Shown here: positions 16,904-24,493 of the stretch, piece by piece
Layout: each line of letters starts with the position of its first letter
Numbering within the stretch: position 1 is the stretch's first letter
Assembly: GCF_013393945.1 (NCBI RefSeq)
Contig: NZ_CP040297.1
Coordinates: forward strand, 2,682,804-2,746,803
DNA length: 64,000 nucleotides
DNA from: Nostoc sp. TCL26-01
Lineage (GTDB): Bacteria > Cyanobacteriota > Cyanobacteriia > Cyanobacteriales > Nostocaceae
Reading direction: 5' to 3'
Notes under the pieces: model-generated
What the model was told of the DNA's origin: nothing
The model's database searches: none
The model's input: the letters and a program-made list of their open reading frames with translations, nothing else
Translations under genes and position numbers: made by a program

Positions 16904-18127
16904 CTACTCACTACTCAGCACTGAATAACTCTCAAGGTGTGATTGCTGGGGGATTTGGGCAACAATTGCTTTGCCAATTTCCAAGGAAGAAGTCGCTGCT
17001 GGTGAGGGTGCATTGCAAACATGGATGGAGTTTTCACCAGGGACAATGTAAAAATCATCCACCAGTTTGCCATCATCCATTAAAGCTTGAGCGCGTACCC
17101 CCGCATGAGTCGGTACTAAATCCTCGGCTTGGACTTCGGGAATCAGTTTTTGCAAACTTCTCGTGAAGGCTGCTTTACTGAAGGAGCGAATAATTTCTTG
17201 AATACCTTCATCGGCGTGTTTGGCGGCGAGTTTCCAAAAACCGGGGTATGTCATCACCTCAGCAAAATCTCTAAGGTTGAAGTCTGTTTTTTTGTAACCT
17301 TCCCGCTTGAGGCTCAAAACTGCATTTGGCCCAGCGTGGACGCTACCGTCGATCATTTTAGTGAAATGAACGCCCAGAAATGGGAAATCTGGGTTAGGAA
17401 CCGGGTAAATGAGAGTTTTGACCAAATAACGTTTTTCAGGGGTGAGTTCGTAATATTCTCCCCGGAAGGGTACGATTTTCGCCTGGGGTTGGACTCCTCC
17501 TAATTTAGCAATGCGATCGCTGTGCAATCCGGCACAATTGATCACAAAACGGGTGTTAAAGTTGCCGTTATTGGTTTCCAAAACGTGATTTTTACCACTA
17601 GAAACAATGTTCAGCACTTTGGTATTCAGGCGTAAATCTCCACCCTGCTGTTGAATTAATTCGGCATATTTTAAACAAACTTGTTTATAGTTGACAATGC
17701 CAGTGGAAAAAACTCGAATTCCCCCAATGCAGCTAACATGAGGTTCAATTTCTCTAACTTCTTCGGGGCTAATTCTCTGAACAGCTATGCCATTGTCTAA
17801 GCCACGTTTATAGAGGTTTTCTAGACGTGGTAATTCTTGCTCATCAGTCGCTACAATTACCTTGCCACATATTTCATGGTCAATGCCATAATCTTGGCAA
17901 AATTTTACCATTGAGTCTCTACCATCACTGCAAAACTTAGCTTTGAAACTCCCTGGTTTGTAGTAAATACCAGAGTGAATCACCCCACTATTATTGCCAG
18001 TTTGATGAAATGCCCATTGGCTTTCTTTTTCTAATACTAAAATTCGTGCTTGGGGGTAGCGTTTGCCCAAGGACATAGCTGTTGATAGTCCAACTATTCC
18101 CCCACCGACAATGGCAAAATCGTACAT
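16904..18127 (-). CDS. lhgO: LhgO-type FAD oxidase (L-2-hydroxyglutarate dehydrogenase family)
   Basis: A 407-residue flavoprotein. The start is ATG 18127, giving MYDFAIVGGGIVGLSTAMSL with the FAD-binding GxGxxG. The frame from 18274 would add a 49-residue hydrophobic leader that other members lack and would overlap rfbF. Family marks are HQTGNNSGVIHSGIYY near 50, FRGEYYELTPEKR, DGSVHAGPNAVLS, and APSPAATSSLEIG near the end. In E. coli LhgO oxidises L-2-hydroxyglutarate to 2-oxoglutarate and passes electrons to quinone. Here it lies next to rfbF, with two likely 2-oxoglutarate dioxygenases downstream. It may act in metabolite recycling or on a polysaccharide precursor. The family is sure, the role in this block is not. 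Confidence 0.85.
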   Translation of the reverse strand: MYDFAIVGGGIVGLSTAMSLGKRYPQARILVLEKESQWAFHQTGNNSGVIHSGIYYKPGSFKAKFCSDGRDSMVKFCQDYGIDHEICGKVIVATDEQELPRLENLYKRGLDNGIAVQRISPEEVREIEPHVSCIGGIRVFSTGIVNYKQVCLKYAELIQQQGGDLRLNTKVLNIVSSGKNHVLETNNGNFNTRFVINCAGLHSDRIAKLGGVQPQAKIVPFRGEYYELTPEKRYLVKTLIYPVPNPDFPFLGVHFTKMIDGSVHAGPNAVLSLKREGYKKTDFNLRDFAEVMTYPGFWKLAAKHADEGIQEIIRSFSKAAFTRSLQKLIPEVQAEDLVPTHAGVRAQALMDDGKLVDDFYIVPGENSIHVCNAPSPAATSSLEIGKAIVAQIPQQSHLESYSVLSSE

Positions 18128-18258
18128 TGGTATTACTGCAATTACAATTACATTAATTTTGAAGTGAGTAATATTTCTGACGGAAATCAATATAAATAAT
18201 ATCAAAATTACAAAATTGATTAATTTTGAATTTTGAATTTTGAATTCGCGTAGCGCTA

Positions 18259-19032
18259 TTACCAAACCTTCCAAGGAGCTTGGTTATTTTTCCATAACTC
18301 CTCTAAGTAGTTTTTATCTCGCAATGTATCCATCGGTTGCCAGAAACCATGATGCTTAAAAGCAGACAATTGTTGCATATCTGCTAACTTTTCTAATGGT
18401 TCTTTCTCCCAAACCGTAGTATCATCAGCAATTAAATCGATGACTTCTGGTTCTAATACGAAATAACCACCATTAATCCAAGCACCATCACCTTCTGGTT
18501 TTTCTCGGAAGCTGGCAATTTTTGTTTGCTCTTGTCCTAGAGAAATTGCCCCGAAACGTCCTGCTGGTTGGACGGCTGTGAGTGTGGCTAAACTCTTTTG
18601 TTCTTGATGAAATTTAATTAGCTCAGTGATATTTGTATCACTAACACCGTCACCATAGGTAAAGCAAAAAGTTTCATTTCCCAAATGCTCACCAACGCGC
18701 TTTAAGCGTCCACCTGTCATGGTGTGATCGCCTGTATTTACCAAAGTGACACGCCAAGGTTCAGCGTAACCAGAATGTACGTTCATCTGGTTAAATCGCA
18801 TATCAAAAGTGACATCCGACATATGTAAGAAGTAGTTAGCAAAATACTCCTTAATGATGTAACCTTTGTAGCCACAGCAAATAATAAAATCATTAATGCC
18901 GTGAGCAGAATATGTTTTCATAATGTGCCAAAGGATTGGCTTACCACCAATTTCCACCATCGGCTTGGGTCTGATACTGGTTTCTTCACTGAGGCGTGTA
19001 CCAAGACCTCCAGCCAAAATCACCGCTTTCAT
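18259..19032 (-). CDS. rfbF: Glucose-1-phosphate cytidylyltransferase
   Basis: A 257-residue sugar nucleotidylyltransferase, full length. MKAVILAGGLGTRLSEETSI at the N-terminus is the nucleotide-binding loop with the catalytic arginine. KPMVEIGGKPILWHIMK, GDGVSDTNI (metal aspartate) and REKPEGDGAWINGGYFVLE are typical of the CTP-using RfbF group. The reaction is CTP plus glucose 1-phosphate to CDP-glucose and pyrophosphate, the first step of CDP-deoxysugar pathways. It is the first gene of the minus-strand block, so the block's main promoter should lie between it and about 19350. There is a 131-base gap, with ATTTTGA repeats, before the LhgO-like gene. Confidence 0.92.
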   Translation of the reverse strand: MKAVILAGGLGTRLSEETSIRPKPMVEIGGKPILWHIMKTYSAHGINDFIICCGYKGYIIKEYFANYFLHMSDVTFDMRFNQMNVHSGYAEPWRVTLVNTGDHTMTGGRLKRVGEHLGNETFCFTYGDGVSDTNITELIKFHQEQKSLATLTAVQPAGRFGAISLGQEQTKIASFREKPEGDGAWINGGYFVLEPEVIDLIADDTTVWEKEPLEKLADMQQLSAFKHHGFWQPMDTLRDKNYLEELWKNNQAPWKVW

Positions 19033-19353
19033 GCAATTACCTCGGAGATTTGCTTACAGGTAAATTAATATTGAAAATTTATCAGGATGAAGAGGATGCA
19101 CTGGATAGAAGAAAAATTCATTTTCGATGTACTTTTCTCCGTAAATAATCTAACGGTTATTCGCAGCAATTGTATAAAGAACTCGTAAATATAAATCTTT
19201 TCTGTATGAAACCTTAGTGAATACTAATGAAACTAAAAATATCTAACCTAAATAGGTTCAACCATTACTTAGTAAGCAATTATATCCAGATAGTAAAAAC
19301 TCTGATTCATTAAGTTTTTGAATACTAAAAAATAGTGATAATTATTACCTCAC
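19033..19353. other. Upstream region of the HEP-type block
   Basis: This AT-rich stretch of 321 bases precedes rfbF and shows no gene. It is where the promoter for the first genes of the block would be expected. I could not find a clear NtcA site (GTA-N8-TAC) or a strong -10/-35 pair in it. Confidence 0.4.
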
Positions 19354-19498
19354 ATCTTGCACCTAGCCCCAGCGATTAGAAATCGCGGCTATACAAACAA
19401 AGTCCGCCTACGCGGACTAACGCAACATCAAGTGTTTGAAACCCGCGCAGGCGGGTTTTGCCTGTGTAGCCGCGACTTCCAGTCGCTTGGTGCAAGAT
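19354..19498. repeat. MITE-like element with ATCTTGCACC ends
   Basis: ATCTTGCACC at the left pairs with GGTGCAAGAT at the right. Inside, AGTCCGCCTACGCGGACT and ACCCGCGCAGGCGGGT form hairpins and GCGATTAGAAATCGCGGCTA is repeated in inverted form. A related interior is found inside the element at 55761-55940. Confidence 0.8.
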
Positions 19499-19611
19499 AT
19501 GAGTTACATCAATATTTAAAAGACAAAATACAAACATCTCCATAGCAAAAAAATAGGTGATAATTTGCTCAATCAGATTGATAAATATACCCAAATATAT
19601 GACAAAAAATT

Positions 19612-19722
19612 GTAGGTTGAGTGGAGTGTAACGCCACCCAACATAGATCAGGAAACCCAACACCAAGATATACATTGGATTCCTCAGATCATGTTGAGTT
19701 ACGCAAAGCTCCACCCAACCTA
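19612..19722. repeat. MITE-like element with GTAGGTTG ends
   Basis: GTAGGTTGAGTGGAG on the left pairs with CTCCACCCAACCTAC on the right, and ACCCAACAT with ATGTTGAGT further in. A related piece (TTGGGTTTCACTCCG...AACCCAACCTACG) is at about 397-420. Confidence 0.7.
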
Positions 19723-19731
19723 CTAATACTG

Positions 19732-19822
19732 TTACCTATTACCTATTACCTGTTACCTATTACCTGTTACCTGTTACCTATTACCTGTTACCTATTACCT
19801 GTTACCTGTTACCTATTACCTT
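19732..19822. repeat. Heptamer array (TTACCTR)
   Basis: About thirteen tandem TTACCTA and TTACCTG units run up to the stop codon of the kinase gene at 19823. Confidence 0.9.
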
Positions 19823-22012
19823 TCATTGTTTTGCAGTTATGTCTGTATCTAAAGATTCTGAGAGCGTAGAACTTTGAAATAAAGCATTACATTTGCTTTC
19901 CTCAATGATACAGATATTGCTGAGTGCTTGTTGATAGCTATCGGTATCTTCTTGTTCTAAAGAAAGTTTAGCGGCTATCTGCAAATCTTCTAGAGCTTTG
20001 ACATTATTCGTGTCAGAGATATTACTAGTAAGTTGGGAAAGTTCATAGCGAACTGTGCCACGCTTGAGATAAACCTTGGCTAGCTTGTCATTAATTTTTA
20101 ATGCTTGGTCAAAGTCAGCGATCGCCTGTTGATAGGTGTGGGTAGAATCACCACTATATTGAGCGATTTGATAGCGCACAGTCCCCCGTTGAAAATAAGC
20201 CTCGGTTTTAGCTGGGTTGAGTTTGATAGCACGGTCAAAATCAGCGATCGCTTCTTGGTAATCTTTGATCGTGTCCCCACTGTATTTGGCAATTTGCGAT
20301 CGCACAATCCCCCTTCTGATGTAAGCTTCGGCTTCCTTGTCGTTGAGTTGTAGGGCTTGGTCAAAATCAGCGATCGCTAGTCTATACTCCCGATCAGGAT
20401 CATTGCTATACTCAGCTAGCATATAGCGGGCGTTGCCTCGATTGACAAATGCCTTAATTTCGTCGGGATTAATTTGCAACGCTGCTGTATAGTCGGCTAA
20501 CGCACCTTCGTAATCTTTGAGATTATAGCGGGCGTTACCTCGATTCACCAAGGCTTTGGCGTTTGTCGGTTGTTGTTGGATGGCTTGGGTAAAGTTGTCT
20601 ATTGCTTGTTTATAATCCCGCACTTGGTAAGCAGTATCACCTTGCTGGAAATAATCAGCAGAACTGAGGACACTACCAGTTGCTTGGCGTGGCATCAGTG
20701 CTTGTTGGGCGTAGTTATTCCGAGACACTAAAGGACGGGTGAATTTTGTCACCACATCCAAATAACCCAACACCCCAAAACCCAGCAAGCAAAAGACTAC
20801 CGGGTAAAATTTCCCTTGCCAGCGCTGGCGATGAGGCGAAAAGCTGGGCGTAGGTGAGTGCCAGTTGGATGTAAACATCGGCATCACCGGCAGTGGCGAT
20901 GGTTGTGCCTGTTGCCCATGCCGTCGTCTACTGGGGATACGTGGACGTAAATGTTCTCTATTTTCAATTGCCTGGGCAGAAGGAAAGGGATCACGTCCCC
21001 CCAACCGCATGGCACGTTCGCACCAAGGGCAGGTGTGCAGGTGGTTGCTGTAACGATGTTGGGGGTTGACTGTACAGGTAGTTAAGGAATCTTCCGCTTC
21101 CGCAATTGCTGAAAGCCAAGCCTGCCCATTAGGGCGAACTTGGGGGTCATGATGACCATCCTCAAAACAACGGACAAACAATTCCTGTAATCTAGGATGG
21201 AGAATTTCCCAAGATGGCGCAATGGGGGTGGCTAAATAAGGGACTTGCTTTCTTTGGCTATAGGTGAAATGTCCCGCCGCAATTCTCGCTTCGTAAGGTG
21301 GTGGTTCAGCCACACCTTGAAAAATGCCAGAGAAAGGATGTGTACCTTCCATCAACAGTTGGAAGATTAGCACCCCTAAACCAAACAAGTCATGGCTAAT
21401 TTGGCGATCGTGATGAGCAAAGATTTTATTTTGTAGTTCTGGTGGGGTAAACTCTGGTTTACCCACAGGGCAACGATAAACAGCATCGTTTTCCGAGTCA
21501 CGCACCTGGAAGGAATCAGTATCTACCAAGGTGACAAGGGCAGTGTCACTCACCAGGATATTGGACTCATTCACATCACCGACACAATAGCCACTGTTAT
21601 GTAAAGCCGCAAAAGCTGCCGCCAAGTTACGAGCTGTCCGCAGCAGGTATTGATAATTAAACAGAGGACAGTGTTGACGGCGAGTTCTGGGGTTGTAAAA
21701 GTCGATGACAGGACGCATCCCCCGAATCCGGGGCATCAAAAAGCCAATCACACGTTCACTTTCATCAGCCGCCCACAATAGTTCTTGCGGCCAAGCAATA
21801 GAAATATGCCCCAAACTCACCGTAGGATTTTCCGGTGGGTTGACAAGCATGGCACGGAGTTTACTGGCATGAGCGATGGTTGGCTTGTGATAAACCTTAG
21901 CCACGAAATCACCTTCCGATGGCACAGCATAAATACAAGCTTCACCGCCACGCCCTAAACTTACACTGAGGTTGATAATCTCTTCCTGGGGAAGATAGCG
22001 TAGTACCTTCAT
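19823..22012 (-). CDS. YegI-like protein kinase with zinc ribbon, membrane segment and TPR repeats
   Basis: A 729-residue protein. The N-terminal kinase lobe shows LGRGGEACIYAVPS near 19-32 and the lysine in FVAKVYHK. The catalytic loop is CVGDVNESNILV (D and N kept, HRD lost) and VDTDSF stands where DFG is usual, as in the YegI group. A C-x6-H...CPWC zinc-ribbon-like segment lies near 310-330 and a single membrane helix (FYPVVFCLLGFGVLGYL) near 400. Six or so TPR units fill about 440-690. With the PP2C and VWA genes upstream it forms a known kinase/phosphatase/VWA triad (YegI/PphC/YegL in E. coli, TerY-linked in other bacteria). The substrate is unknown. A MITE-like element separates it from the phosphatase gene. 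Confidence 0.85.
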   Translation of the reverse strand: MKVLRYLPQEEIINLSVSLGRGGEACIYAVPSEGDFVAKVYHKPTIAHASKLRAMLVNPPENPTVSLGHISIAWPQELLWAADESERVIGFLMPRIRGMRPVIDFYNPRTRRQHCPLFNYQYLLRTARNLAAAFAALHNSGYCVGDVNESNILVSDTALVTLVDTDSFQVRDSENDAVYRCPVGKPEFTPPELQNKIFAHHDRQISHDLFGLGVLIFQLLMEGTHPFSGIFQGVAEPPPYEARIAAGHFTYSQRKQVPYLATPIAPSWEILHPRLQELFVRCFEDGHHDPQVRPNGQAWLSAIAEAEDSLTTCTVNPQHRYSNHLHTCPWCERAMRLGGRDPFPSAQAIENREHLRPRIPSRRRHGQQAQPSPLPVMPMFTSNWHSPTPSFSPHRQRWQGKFYPVVFCLLGFGVLGYLDVVTKFTRPLVSRNNYAQQALMPRQATGSVLSSADYFQQGDTAYQVRDYKQAIDNFTQAIQQQPTNAKALVNRGNARYNLKDYEGALADYTAALQINPDEIKAFVNRGNARYMLAEYSNDPDREYRLAIADFDQALQLNDKEAEAYIRRGIVRSQIAKYSGDTIKDYQEAIADFDRAIKLNPAKTEAYFQRGTVRYQIAQYSGDSTHTYQQAIADFDQALKINDKLAKVYLKRGTVRYELSQLTSNISDTNNVKALEDLQIAAKLSLEQEDTDSYQQALSNICIIEESKCNALFQSSTLSESLDTDITAKQ

Positions 22013-22015
22013 GAG

Positions 22016-22064
22016 TAATAGGGGGAGTGGGGAGTGGGGAGTGGGGAGTGGGGGGAGGGGAGTA
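22016..22064. repeat. Heptamer array (GTGGGGA)
   Basis: At least four tandem GTGGGGA units (22025-22056) lie just upstream of the kinase start. Confidence 0.85.
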
Positions 22065-22090
22065 AAAAGACTAACATCTAGCTTCTAAAT

Positions 22091-22189
22091 CGTGTTTTCA
22101 AACTACTCGTTTAGCTCCCTAACTTTTTAGATCCCCCTAAATCCCCCTTTTTAAGGGGGGTTGGGGGGATCTAAGACTTTGAAAACACG
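22091..22189. repeat. MITE-like element with CGTGTTTTCAAA ends
   Basis: CGTGTTTTCAAA pairs with TTTGAAAACACG at the other end, and GATCCCCC with GGGGGATC inside, around an inner CCCCCTTTTTAAGGGGG hairpin. It sits in the gap between the phosphatase and kinase genes and could act as a terminator or RNA-processing site. Confidence 0.85.
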
Positions 22190-22224
22190 CCCTAGCCTAA
22201 GCGCCTCTAGTCCTTCCGCCTCCT

Positions 22225-23007
22225 TCACAAATGCTTAAAAGAACCAATAATCAGCGTCAAATCATCATCAGTACGTTGGGTAATGCGCTCAGAACTGAGG
22301 AACCTGACTAACTGTTCTTTCGCTTCTGCTTGATCTTCGGCATTTTTCACAAAATCGAATAATGGAAAAAAGAACGGTTTGTGAGGTTCGCCAACAACCA
22401 TATTTAACGCCAGCATTTGTAGTCCGTCAGTCAGGACTCCGATGTTTTCTATGGTTTCGCGCCATAACCGCATCTGCGCTGTATCTAATGCCCCTGGGGA
22501 AGTGAGAAAAGTTGTTTCGTTGATATACTCGCCGTTGTCAGGGATGGTTAGCGCTAGTAAGTTGCCCAGACGATCCTTAGCTACTGCCAAACCATCACCA
22601 ATTTGGGCTGCTGCTACCATGTCTGGTGAAGCGATCGCAATAATTAAAGTAGTTGCTAAATCTTGAGGCTGTTGGTTACAAGCCACCGCTTCGTCTTCCA
22701 CTGCTTTTTTTGCGGCTAGTAAGGCCTCAGTTAACAGCAATTGCACAGTTTCATCATCAGCCAAGGAGGCTCTGGTAATCTCTTTTAGCGTCAGGTTCTC
22801 AATTGCTGTTTCCACAGCCACCATCGCCCCAACTTTCCCTTGACTGGCAGAACCCGCGCCATCTGCGGCTGCTGCTACCAATATATTACCCGGCAATAGC
22901 TGCCAGTGGTGAGCATCCTGACACAGCTGCTTGGTTTTAACGTGGCTTGTACCACAGACAGAGGCGGCGACTACCTGCCAATGAGGGTTCTGTTTTGATG
23001 TTTTCAT
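22225..23007 (-). CDS. PP2C-type protein phosphatase (PphC-like)
   Basis: A 260-residue protein Ser/Thr phosphatase. The metal-binding aspartates are in KQLCQDAHHW (about 29), VAAAADGAGSASQGKVGA (about 48), the later IGVLTDGLQ and the closing RTDDDLTLIIG. The length and the replacement of the usual DGxGG by DGAGSA fit the short PphC/YegK group that is found with VWA and YegI-type kinase genes. It would remove phosphates placed by the neighbouring kinase. It begins 48 bases after the VWA gene ends and is probably co-transcribed with it. Confidence 0.87.
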   Translation of the reverse strand: MKTSKQNPHWQVVAASVCGTSHVKTKQLCQDAHHWQLLPGNILVAAAADGAGSASQGKVGAMVAVETAIENLTLKEITRASLADDETVQLLLTEALLAAKKAVEDEAVACNQQPQDLATTLIIAIASPDMVAAAQIGDGLAVAKDRLGNLLALTIPDNGEYINETTFLTSPGALDTAQMRLWRETIENIGVLTDGLQMLALNMVVGEPHKPFFFPLFDFVKNAEDQAEAKEQLVRFLSSERITQRTDDDLTLIIGSFKHL

Positions 23008-23055
23008 ATATTTGTTTTGTCAGCTAGCTGTGTAAGTGTCAAGCCGCGTTGCCAA

Positions 23056-23730
23056 TTAGATAGAACCCCAGCCAATCGGCGGTAGTGCTACCTGTTCGTC
23101 TATCTGCGAGTGGGAAACTGCCGACATACTAGCCGATAACCAAACAAACATCTCAATAAAATTCAATCCTCTGAGTTTTAGGGGTGTCCTGACAGCTATT
23201 TGGTTTAACCGCGTCATGTTGGCATTTTCTACACCCACGCTAAAAAATGCCACACGTTTGCTAGCCTCATCTCCTTGCAAGCGGATAGCGGCTTGCTCTA
23301 CAAGATGGTCTAATTCTCCTTGTGGTTCACCATCCGTAATCATAAACACCCACGGACGATAATAGGCCACCCCATTGGCACGATACAAAGATTTGCGTTC
23401 TTGCACCATATCCAAGGCTTTATGAATACCCGCACCCATACTAGTTAATCCTTGTGCTGTCAGAATGGGTGGGTTAAATTGATCAGCCGTCACAAAGTCT
23501 TGCACTACATTGATATGACTATCAAACGTCACGATCGCAATTTCTACTCGTCTGGCTGCTATGGAATTTTTCACCAATTCATCCTTTAAACTCAGCAAGC
23601 CCTGATTTAAAGCCTCAATAGCAGCACCTTGCATCGAGCCAGATGTATCGAGTAACAACACGCAAGGACAACGCGGTTCTGGGTTCTCAGCAAACTCCAC
23701 TATTTCATCTAGGATTAAGGTATCATTCAT
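23056..23730 (-). CDS. VWA domain protein (YegL/TerY-like)
   Basis: A 224-residue single-domain von Willebrand A protein. ATG 23730 is preferred over a TTG at 23757. The metal-ion-dependent adhesion site is intact: LLLDTSGSMQGAAIEALNQG near residue 27 (DxSxS), a threonine in LTSMGAGIH, and the aspartate in FMITDGEPQGELD. Proteins of this group are cytoplasmic, bind a divalent metal and a partner, and are encoded with PP2C phosphatases and kinases in stress-linked sets. It is the first gene of the triad, so the promoter should lie in the 763 bases upstream. The bound partner is unknown. Confidence 0.87.
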   Translation of the reverse strand: MNDTLILDEIVEFAENPEPRCPCVLLLDTSGSMQGAAIEALNQGLLSLKDELVKNSIAARRVEIAIVTFDSHINVVQDFVTADQFNPPILTAQGLTSMGAGIHKALDMVQERKSLYRANGVAYYRPWVFMITDGEPQGELDHLVEQAAIRLQGDEASKRVAFFSVGVENANMTRLNQIAVRTPLKLRGLNFIEMFVWLSASMSAVSHSQIDEQVALPPIGWGSI

Positions 23731-24284
23731 AACGTTTTGTGTTATGTTATAGTCCAAAGCTCTATTTTCCTTTTTACAAAGTATATAGTTTTCACAGCCG
23801 AAGCCGACAAGACCAAAGGTAGATGTTTAGTGATAGCTAGTTTAGTCTTCATTCCACAAGTCGTTTTAACCGCAAGCTCTACATATTTTAGAAAATCTTA
23901 ATCAGGATATAGAGTAAATCACAAATTGCCAGTTCCCATCAGGGACATTAACCCATCTACCAAAATTTATCTAGAGCAAACACAGAATATAATAAATGAC
24001 TTGCATTTGCCTACATAATTCTTTAAAGATTTTATGTGGAATTTCTATTTTTATATATAGAAATAAAATTTAAAATGAAATTAATCATCATGACAAAAAT
24101 ACCTAATGTAATTGAAATAACTTCAATGCTAAATGTCTTGAATGTATTGGGTATGATAATTTAGTCAACGATTTGACACATCATAAATAATTTAAATTAT
24201 CTAGTTGGTAAAATATGTATCTATATGCAGGAAAATTAAGTTTGTCAAAAGTCTCTAAATCTCACAAATATCCTCTATTAAAAA
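23731..24284. other. Divergent promoter region between the VWA gene and the PATAN regulator
   Basis: A strongly AT-rich stretch with no reading frame of note. Promoters for the minus-strand triad and the plus-strand regulator should lie here. No motif can be named with confidence. Confidence 0.45.
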
Positions 24285-24485
24285 TAGTTAGTCAATAGTC
24301 ATTAGTCAATGGTCAATGGTCATTAGTCAATGGTCATTAGCAATTCTTATTCTCTCACTCCCTCACTCCCTCACTCCTGACTCAGCACTCAGCACTCCCT
24401 CACTCCCTCACTCCCTCACTCCCTCACTCAGCACGGGCTAAACGCCCCGCTTCCGCTAACAGCACTCAGCACTCACTACTCACTT
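24285..24485. repeat. Mixed heptamer and octamer arrays with one 31-base module
   Basis: TAGTCAA/TGGTCAT heptamers (24285-24345) are followed by CCTCACTC octamers. One inverted copy of the 31-base module (CACGGGCT...GCTAACAG, 24432-24462) follows, and then CAGCACT units up to the regulator's start. Confidence 0.88.
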
Positions 24486-24493
24486 TCAGCAAT

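Noticed and set aside
18128..18274. 49-residue extension of the LhgO-like gene
   Set aside because: The leader is AT-rich with ATTTTGA repeats and overlaps rfbF. The family start is at 18127.
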